A stretch of 64,000 bases of DNA from Anthonomus grandis grandis (lineage: Eukaryota; Arthropoda; Insecta; Coleoptera; Curculionidae): positions 47,609,131 through 47,673,130 of the forward strand of contig NC_065548.1 in NCBI RefSeq assembly GCF_022605725.1, written 5' to 3'. The first letter of the stretch is position 1; each line of letters begins with the position of its first letter. The notes below the pieces were generated by a model that was not told the DNA's origin, did no database searches, and worked only from the letters and a program-made list of their open reading frames with translations. Of the stretch, positions 56,586-64,000 are shown piece by piece. Both the position numbers and the translations under genes were made by a program.

Positions 56586-57145
56586 TGTTGCCGATTTATT
56601 TTTAATTTAAGAAGGTTTGATCATGTCTCTCAAGGCATTTATAATTTAAAATGGAATACAATATTGTATTTATTTAAGTTTTTATTGTCTACATTTCTAT
56701 ACCGTTTATTATTAGTCGAAATATTAGACATAATACCCTCACTATGCCACACTATTCAACTGCTCTGTTTACCCGTTCTTTTACGTACAATATTGTTCTT
56801 TTTTATAATAGTCAAAAAACTATGTTTAATGACAGTTTGTATACATTTAAAAGAAATTTTAAAAATTTATTTTTGGAAGAATCAATGGGATGAGGTATCT
56901 TGTTTATCGTTTATTGGGGGACTGCTAGTATGGGGGTTGGTTGTTGTTAGTTATAGTGAACTATAATGTATAATTATAGTTGCAATTATTATTTATTTAA
57001 TCAATTAATTTATTTATTTTTTAGTTTTTTTAATGAATGTTAAGAGTTTAAGAGTAGCTTGTAGCTAATCTTCGCCTTGGTAAGCAAATAGGCATTTTTG
57101 TTTCATTTGCTGAATAAAGACATTTTATTATTATTATTATTATTT
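56586..57145 (+). pseudogene. Inner family C element (plus), C-terminal part and tail
   Basis: The first codons 'CRFIFNLRRFDHVSQGIYNL' continue the frame cut at 52439. After a frame change near 56740 the last stretch reads 'YSTALFTRSFTYNIVLFYNS' and 'LYTFKRNFKNLFLEESMG', the family C C-terminus. A 3' untranslated region and ATT units (57124-57145) follow. The tail itself is interrupted by the Dong-like element and continues at 60731. Confidence 0.75.
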
Positions 57146-60100
57146 ACAGCCAGTTAAGGCTCGCACTCCCTCTAAGGGAGGGATCATTTACTTATGCCAG
57201 ATACCTCCGATATCAAAAGGATTAAGCTCCGTGGTCTGTGGGGCCTTTTCGGTGCCCTTAAGTGACCTGAAATGTAGAGTTATCTCCTAGGAATTTTCGG
57301 GTGCTGCGAGCAGTTGCCAGTAGTGCTACCTTTTGCATGTGCTTATATAGATGTTCGCCAGTTCCTAGTTGTTTAAGGTATTCTTTGATATTACACCCGT
57401 TGTCGATATAACAATTGGGATGGTCTGAACATTATCCATTCTCCATTGCCTTCCGATTTGAATTTCTAGATTTCTGTATTTGGCGATTTTCTCAGTGTGT
57501 TTCTCTTGCAGATTATTGTTGTTCGGTATGGCTGCGTCAATTAGAGTTGTTTTCCTGGCAATTTTATCTATTAAAATAAGATCTGGTCTATTATGCCTTA
57601 CATGTTGATCGGTAAGTACACTGCGGTCCCAATATAACTTATATCGGTCATTTTCCATTACGGGTTCTGGAGTATATTTATAATACGGAACCTTCTCTGT
57701 TATAATAAGTTCCAACTTCATTGCCAGCTCTTGATGTAAAATTTTCCCAGATGAGTCGTATCGTTCTTTGTATTCTGTCGCTGCAAAGGCCTGACATCCT
57801 CCTGTTATGTGCTGGATTGTCTCTGATGTTTGGCATCCATACTAGCATTTGTCGTTTTGTACGGACGGATCTCTGACGATGTGCTTGAGATAATTTCTTG
57901 TTGGTATAACCTGATCTTGGATGGCGAGTAGAAAGCCCTCGGTTTCTGGAAACATCTTGCCTGATACCAACCAATAGTTCGACGAAGCAGTGTCGACATG
58001 ATTTTGGCTGATCTCATTAGGATGCCGCCCATGAAGGGGCTTCTCCATCCAGATGCGGAGTTTTTCCTGGTCCGTATGATGGTAGCTGCACGCTTCCTCG
58101 CTCTTAAGTTGTAGAGGAGTGGAATCGTCTATTTGATTTATTGCGCGATGCAGCGTGGAATTTTCTCCTTGCCTGTAAAAATAGGATCTTAAGTTAGTGA
58201 TTTGTTTTTCAAGTTGTTTACCCAGATCTATTAATCCTCTTCCTCCAAGGTGGCGGGGAAGCATTGTTCTTTCAGTGGCACTTCGAGGGTGGTGGTTGTG
58301 CGTTTTAGTAAGTAGGGTCCTCACTTTTCTTTGTAGCCTTTCTATGTCTGTCCTACTCCAATTAATTACCCCAAAAGAATAACTAAGAGCTGAACATGCG
58401 TAGGAGTTAAGTGCCTTAAACATATTTTTGCTGTTGAGATTGGTTCTCAAAACTTGTCTTACCCTTTTCACAAACTCGTTAGTCAGTTCGCATTTCATTG
58501 TTTGTTGTTCAATCGTTTGTGATTGTTTCATCCCCAAGTATTTGTAAATTTCGTGTTCGACCATGGCCTCGATGGTCTGGAAATTCTGCATCTGATATTC
58601 TCCTGGCTGAATTTTTCCTCGGATTATATTGAGAGTACGGCATTTATCTAGTCCAAATTGCATGCCGATGTCGTTGGAGAACTCTTCTACTATATGCAGC
58701 ATTTGGTTTAGCTGGTTCCTAGTTGCAGCCATTATTTTTAAATCATCCATATACAGTAAGTGTTATATCTCGGATGCTAAACCCATAGTTGGTAGAGTTA
58801 AGACGGTTCGAAAGAGAATTCACAGCAAGGCAGAACCATAATGGGCTCAGTGAGTCCCCTTGGAAGATTCCTGTTCGAATTGGAATGTTGTTTGTACTTA
58901 CTGCGTTTTTACCCTGTACTTCGAGCTGGATCGTTGTTCTCCAACTTGTCATAGCGCTCTCTAGAAAAGACAAAGTATTACCATCAACTTTATACACCTT
59001 TAAAACGTTTATAAGCAATTCGTGTGGTACTGAGTCGAAATTTTTCTTATAGTCGACGTAGGCAGTAAAAATATTTCTTTTGTTATGATATGCCTGGTTG
59101 TTGATGACAGAGTCGATAATAAGTTGTTCTTTACAGCCCATAGAACCTTTAGCGCATTCATTTTGTTATGCGGCTATGATGTTGTTTTCCTCACAGTGTT
59201 GATAAATGCGCTGTGTTAAACATGAAGTGATAATTTAATACAAAGTAGGTAGGCACGTTACCGGTCGGTACTTAGACGGATCTTGTGTGTTGTTCTGGTC
59301 TTTAGGCAATAGATAGGTTACTCCTTGCGTTAGGAACGCTTGAATTTCCTGTGGGTTAATAATAACGTGGTTAATTAATTCTGAGAGTTTAGGATGCATA
59401 CTTCGTAGTTTCTTTAGCCAAAAGTTATGAACTCCATCTGGGCCAGGTGATTTCCAATTATGCAGTTTTTGGATAATCTGGGTGACTTCCTCGATAGTGA
59501 ATGGTCGATGTTCCATCTGGTTATATTTATTACTGTTTTGTTTCTCTTCAGTCACCCAGCTTGCGTTGATATTGCATGTTGTTTGAGTTGCAAGTTGTTT
59601 GGCCCAAAAATCTTGAATTTGTTCTTTCGTGGGATATTGCTTATCTGGGTGATCTGATTTTGAATTTAGCTCTCTATAAAATTGTTTTTCGGCCTTTTCA
59701 AAACGAAGATTGTCACGTTGTCGGTTATTACTGGTCTTGTATCTTCGTAGGCGCCCTGAAAATAAGGAAAGTTTCTGTTTTAAAGTATCCAGGCATTGTT
59801 AAGCTGTATTATTTTCTGGTTCATGCCGAGTGTAGATGTTGTTTCTCTGCAAAATTTCATCAACTTTCTGTTTTAGTCTCTTTGTTCGTGTACCCCTCAG
59901 ATATTCTGTTAGTTGGCCAATATCTTTTCGAAACCTCTGAATTTTTCGTTGAAGTCTGGTCTCCCATGGCGGTATCGGGAGCTCGGTTCTTGCAGAGTCA
60001 TTGTGGATCCTTATCTTAATCTTCATGGTTTTAGCAACGGCAGTTGCTGCGCTATAAACTAAAAGGTGAAGAGATTGCATGTTATTAATATTTAAAAGAT

Positions 60101-60730
60101 AAGGTGGAAGAATTTTGGTGTTTAAAAGTTCTATAATTTGACCTAGTTTTTTTGAAGAGTTTACTTTTGGAAGTTTGGGTCTTATCAGTGGGTTGGTTCC
60201 CTCAAATTCTAGCATCACACGTGCCATTTCTGCAGATAGTTCGTGATATAGCTCTGGTTGCTGTGTGTTATTTAATACATTTTCTATTACAGGTTGCTCC
60301 TCAGCTGGTTCATTGTTAGCGGGGTCTTGTTCGTTGTTAATTTGCGCTTGTATTTCTTCTTTAATGGTATTGAGTCTTGTCTCTGGAATTAGGTAATTAC
60401 GCATTATTACCCGATACTGGTCTGCTACTCTCTGTTCGGTAACTTGGATATGTGGATAGATTCTCCTAAATTCGGCATGTAAAGGTTGTCTGTAGCCGAT
60501 CATTTCTCGTCCCAGGTTGGTCACTTTATAAAAGCTGCGCTTGACGGTTTCATTCATCGCAGATGTCCATTTCATGCGCTGTCTTTGTAGTCCCGCCTGG
60601 GTGAGCGCTGGCTGAATTTCCTGCTGTTGGGCCCTCCTGGTCGTTTTGTTGTTGAAGAGGAGGAGGTGTAGTTTCTTGAATGACAGGTTGCCGCCTCCTT
60701 AACTCCCTGCCACCGACGGTCCGCATACAT
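57146..60730 (-). mobile_element. Dong/R4-like non-LTR retrotransposon inserted in a TTA repeat
   Basis: The 3.6-kb minus-strand element encodes one long R4/Dong-type polyprotein and has ATT repeats directly at both borders (57124-57145 and 60731-60772). Dong elements are known to target TAA repeats. The 3' untranslated region is at 57146-57260. The protein is broken, and a short 5' stretch (60576-60725) upstream of the first long open frame is also coding-like. The element is oriented against the host gene. Confidence 0.85.
57210..60690 (-). pseudogene. Dong/R4 polyprotein: reverse transcriptase with C-terminal restriction-like endonuclease
   Basis: N-terminal domain (60575-59799): 'MKWTSAMNETVKRSFYKVTN', 'YRQPLHAEFRRIYPHIQVTE'. 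Reverse transcriptase: 'WKSPGPDGVHNFWLKKLRSM', 'DPSKYRPVTCLPTLY', 'AYVDYKKNFDSVPHELLINV' (Asn replaces the usual Ala), 'GIFQGDSLSPLWFCLAVNSL' and the catalytic 'YMDDLKIMA', with a one-base frameshift just before it (about 58750). Then come 'TMLPRHLGGRGLIDLGKQLE', 'KMFPETEGFLLAIQDQVIPT' and a Cys/His motif. The restriction-like nuclease has 'NRPDLILIDKIARKTTLIDA', a PD...(D/E)xK-like pattern. Other frame changes lie near 59790, 59560, 59230 and 57700-57850. No AP endonuclease is present, as expected for this clade. Confidence 0.87.
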
Positions 60731-60732
60731 TA

Positions 60733-60772
<40 letters not shown>
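60731..60772. repeat. ATT microsatellite, right half of the family C tail
   Basis: About 14 units of ATT directly after the 5' end of the Dong-like element. Together with the ATT run at 57124-57145 it represents the tail in which Dong landed. Confidence 0.9.
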
Positions 60773-60776
<4 letters not shown>

Positions 60777-61919
60777 TAGTCTTAATAATAAAGACAGGGC
60801 CCATAGATAATATCGCAGAAGTTTGTTGGTGATAATACAAGGGAATCGCAAAGTATTTTTTTAATGTTGGCACTTAAATAGTGTCCCTGGGAAAAAATAG
60901 ATCTTAAAGCAGAACATCCAGTTTTTAATTTGAGCGTAATATGCTCTTTAAATGTTAATTTATGATCGATTATCAGACCAAGATTCTACGCTTTGTTTTT
61001 AAAAATATTTTCATCGTTATTTAGTTGAATTTTTAAATTGCTCAAAAGGGCAGCTCTGTGGCTATCGCTACAGAAAAGAATAGCTGTTGACTTAGCAGAG
61101 TTAATTTTTAAATGTAGCTTTTGAATTTCCGCCAGTAAGTTGCTAAGATCAGTATTAATTTTTTGATTGGCTTGAGGAACACCAGTGTGTTTAAACGAAA
61201 AATAAATTTGAGTGTCATCAGCGTAGGTATATGGTGTTTACAATATTTTATTGTTTTAGTGATCTGTGATGTATAAAGTGTATAGAGCAATGCATGGGCC
61301 AAGAATACTACCTTGGGGAACGCCAATATATCACATCCAGGGCTTTCGAAATTTTGCCATTTACTTTGTTTCCGGTCAGACAGATAAGAACATATTAAAG
61401 AAACGACCGACTCGCAAAAGCCTAATAAATAATGTAGTAATAGATTTACCAAATCAAAAGCCTTGGAAAAATCTAAAAGAACCAACACGGTGGCTAGGTT
61501 ATTATCCAGGGCATACAAAATATCGTCAGTTACTTGAGTTAGTGCAGTAGTACGTGAGTTAGTGCAACTGATATTTTGGTATTAAATTATTAAAACTTAA
61601 GTAATTCAGAATTTGTTGTTCCATAACTTTTGAAAGAACAGGAAGAATACTTACAGAACGAAGATTATTAAATTCAGTAAATTTTTAAATTTTAGTCAAA
61701 GGAATGACGTTAGCCTTCCATCATTAAAAAAAAAAATTCCAGGCAGATATTGAAAATGTAGGTAAGCAGATTAATTATCGTGGGACAACAGAACAAAACA
61801 ATTTTTTGCTTTTTATATTTTGTAGAACTTTAGCAACCACGTACTGAGTAATCAAATTAAATTCAAATTCATTAGGAGAAATTCTGAGTTGTTTAAAATA
61901 ATTGACAAATTCATCATCA
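60773..61919 (-). pseudogene. Outer family C element (minus), reverse transcriptase part
   Basis: The minus strand shows 'LDFSKAFDLVNLLLHYLL' (palm, first catalytic Asp), a stretch with many stops, then near the left border 'DHKLTFKEHITLKLKTGCSA', 'KKILCDSLVLSPTNFCDIIY' and 'GPCLYY'. The next expected residues ('Q-R-Q-LQN-C') are found not here but at 51861 on the same strand, across the inserted material. Frame changes and stops are common, so this is an older copy than those inside it. Confidence 0.65.
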
Positions 61920-62894
61920 GTCTGCTTTAGAACCAATAACATCCCAGAATGTGCAAACCAAATTACAGAGACGATCTTGGCAGGAATGGAAGCTTATATT
62001 CCTTTTTCTACTAAATGCAGATCAAACAACAAGCAATGGTTCAACCGGAATTGCAAAAAGGCAGTAAACACTAAAAACGCAGCATATCGCAAATGGCGTC
62101 AACATCCTTCCACCGAAAATTGGAGGAACTTTTTAACCTCCAGAAATAGCTGCAAGCGAATTATTGATGAATGCAAAGAGAGTCACAACAACAGGATCAA
62201 AAACAAATTGCTTAACTGCCCAAATGGAACAAGATCTTTCTGGTCGGTATCGAAAGCCGTTAGTCAAGGATTTGCTAAGTCGGCCTTGCCATCACTAACA
62301 GCAGATGATGGTTCTATCGCGGTAACAGCAAGGGAAAAAGCCAACTTACTGGGTAAACTCTTCGCGTCCAATTCTACTCTGCACTCGCAAGGCAAAACAC
62401 CGCCATATTTGCCAAGGGTGAATTCATCGATGGGAGAAATTTCGTTTTCTCAACGAATTATAAATAAAATTCTTAAAAGCGTAGACACCAACAAAGCTTC
62501 TGGACCCGATGGAATTCCAGCCCTAGTACTAAAACGTTGTGCAGACGAATTGACTACTCCCTTATGTAGACTGTTCACGGCATCGTATAAGCAGGGTTCA
62601 TTTCCAACAAGCTGGAAAACTGCTCAAGTGACAGAACAGCTGCTGACTCTTTATAAGGCTCAAATACGCCCTTCCCTCGAGTATTGCTCGCATGTCTGGA
62701 GCTCTGCACCCAAGCATAGTTTAAAGCTGCTAGATTCTATACAGAAGAGAGCTATTCGCCTTATCGACAAACCGACATCTTCTTTGTGGAACGGGCTTCC
62801 ACCTCACATATTTCCCGAGGCATACAACCTGCAGCGATTCAAGATAAATGACCACAAATATCTTCGCGCAAGCACCACTCCAAGAGTGACATAG
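61920..62894 (+). pseudogene. Family A copy 3 coding remnant (open but lacking the catalytic core)
   Basis: An uninterrupted frame of about 325 codons. It has the linker ('CANQITETILAGMEAYIPFS', 'KKAVNTKNAAYRKWRQHPST') and the start of the reverse transcriptase ('NTNKASGPDGIPALVLKRCA', 'SYKQGSFPTSWKTAQV'). It then jumps directly to the thumb 'TEQLLTLYKAQIRPSLEYCS' and, after a second deletion at 'LIDKP/TSSLWNGLPP', to the C-terminus 'YLRASTTPRVT'. The whole palm, including 'FADD', is lost, so no reverse transcriptase activity is possible. Both deletions are in frame. Confidence 0.83.
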
Positions 62895-62930
62895 GACTTT
62901 CCTCTTATGCTTGTGTTTACCATAAAAAAA
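61920..62930 (+). mobile_element. Family A non-LTR retrotransposon copy 3, truncated and internally deleted
   Basis: The plus-strand piece ends with 'gcttgtgtttaccat' and an A13 run. 'atcag' is found at both borders. Its 5' end is truncated in the endonuclease-reverse transcriptase linker. It splits the outer family C element: removing it joins 'NNKTD' to 'DEFVNYFKQLR' on the minus strand. Confidence 0.82.
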
Positions 62931-63310
62931 AAAAAATCAGTTTTATTATTCCCATTATTTATGCTGGTAAAAAAGCATTTAAGTTTTTCGACGTCTTGTA
63001 AGTGCAGAGGAAGCTGAGCATTCAATTTTTTAGAAAGACCAATATTTTTTAATTCACACCAAAGTTCTTTATTATTACAATTTGCAAATTTGAAATTTAA
63101 ATATGCTTTTTTTCAGCCCTTATTGCACTCGTAGAAACATTTCTAAATTGTTTGTATGTATTCCAATCATCCCGGGATTTGCTTTGTCTAAGTTTGTTTA
63201 ATGCTCTATTACGAAGTTTCTGCATTAATCTTATATTTGGTGTTATTCATGGGCAGTAAGGTTTAGTTTTATGATTTACTTTAATTAAAGGGGCATGTAG
63301 ATCGATATTT
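62931..63310 (-). pseudogene. Outer family C element (minus), endonuclease-reverse transcriptase linker
   Basis: The minus strand shows 'LMQKLRNRALNKLRQSKSRD', 'DWNTYKQFRNVSTSAIRAEK' and, towards 62931, 'LNAQLPLHLQDVEKLKCFFT'. The first two match the linker of the family C copy at 36400-36530 ('DDWNSYKRLRNMTTLAIRNK'). It continues into 61919 after family A copy 3 is left out. The 5' end of the element fades out near 63310. Confidence 0.65.
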
Positions 63311-63314
63311 ATAA

Positions 63315-64000
63315 GTATAGATGGACGATTTTTTTGTCTATATTTACCGTGTTATACATAGTATGCATAGTATGGTATTAGCTTTACGTCAGTTATAAAT
63401 TTAGCCCTATAAATTTTTCAATATATTAAAAAACAATTACCTACCAATTTACTACCATTCATCGATACTTTTTCTTGTATTAAAAACGTCATTACGACAA
63501 AAAAATTATACACATGCCTATCATACACATGAAATTGGGTTTAGAATATATCTACACCGAAAGACCAGTAAAAAAATTAGCTAAGGTAACTTTACGGAGT
63601 ATGTATATAGAACTAAAAAAATAAAACAAAAGGCGGCTCCTCGCAGTGACTAATTATAGATATCCTGTTGGCCGTCCGCCAGCCTTGTGTGTTCCCATCG
63701 GGACTCCTTAGTTTCTACATTAGTCAGCCGACGTATTCATTCAGGCTCGAGTCCTACAACTTTTAGAGTTTGTCGTTGCTTGTAAACACGCATTCGGTAA
63801 TTTATATTTTTGATGATACAAGTTCAACTACCGGGAGGTCCGTGATAAAACAACAATTACAAACAAACAATTTTAGTTAATGTCTTGAAGCATATGCATG
63901 TTTTGATGTTAATATATTTACGCTTAGAACGATTATCTGATGATATGGTTAGAATCATGTTTAATTCAAGTAACAGCGTGATAATGTAAGATAAAATGAT
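63315..64000. other. Unassigned sequence at the right edge
   Basis: No gene seen. The part at about 63630-63850 is clearly richer in G and C than its surroundings ('ggcggctcctcgcagtgac', 'ggccgtccgccagcc') but has stops in all frames. It may be a regulatory or terminal part of a mobile element continuing beyond the window. Confidence 0.4.

Overview
The window is AT-rich eukaryotic nuclear DNA, almost certainly from an insect; the mix of CR1/Jockey-like, Dong/R4, piggyBac, hAT, Tc1/mariner and Crypton-like sequence would suit a beetle, but the order is an inference. There are no bacterial-style operons. The only convincing host gene is a plus-strand gene seen as four short exons (5115-5239, 16098-16199, 27691-27928, 29360-29520). 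They have canonical splice sites and matching codon phases, and they encode a charged coiled-coil stretch I recognise as like the centrosomal protein CEP350. No later exon was found, so everything from about 29.5 kb to the right edge is probably one very large intron.

The introns are filled with transposable elements, mostly broken. Left part (1-21 kb): an orphan retroelement ORF1, several MITEs, a split hAT element (6924-14987) holding a nearly full-length ORF1+ORF2 non-LTR retrotransposon, a piggyBac relative, and mariner and RTE scraps. Middle (21-35 kb): a Tc1 element with an IR/DR-type left end fused to two inverted Tc1/mariner fossils, reverse transcriptase fragments, a DUF7869-like gene relic, two mariner-like elements with long terminal inverted repeats (one is complete, 31224-32760), and an intron-containing tyrosine recombinase gene with an internal deletion.

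Right part (35-64 kb) is a set of nested insertions. Names used below: families A (poly-A tail), B (short tandem-repeat tail), C (TTA tail) and Dong are working labels. A C element (35.6-41.9 kb) carries an A element. A 1-kb foldback with arms of nearly 500 bp follows its 249-bp TTA tail. A DUF7869-like gene is split by a full-length B element with an 8-bp target duplication. From 51.1 to 63.3 kb a minus-strand C element is interrupted by a plus-strand C element, which is interrupted by A, which is interrupted by B; a Dong/R4 element sits in the TTA tail, and a further A copy lies in the outer C element. Several breaks rejoin into continuous protein reading when the insert is removed in thought, which is the main evidence for the nesting order.

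Most transposon proteins here carry stops or frameshifts, so the window looks like a graveyard with a few younger insertions. Nothing was compared with a database; family names rest on motifs recognised by eye.
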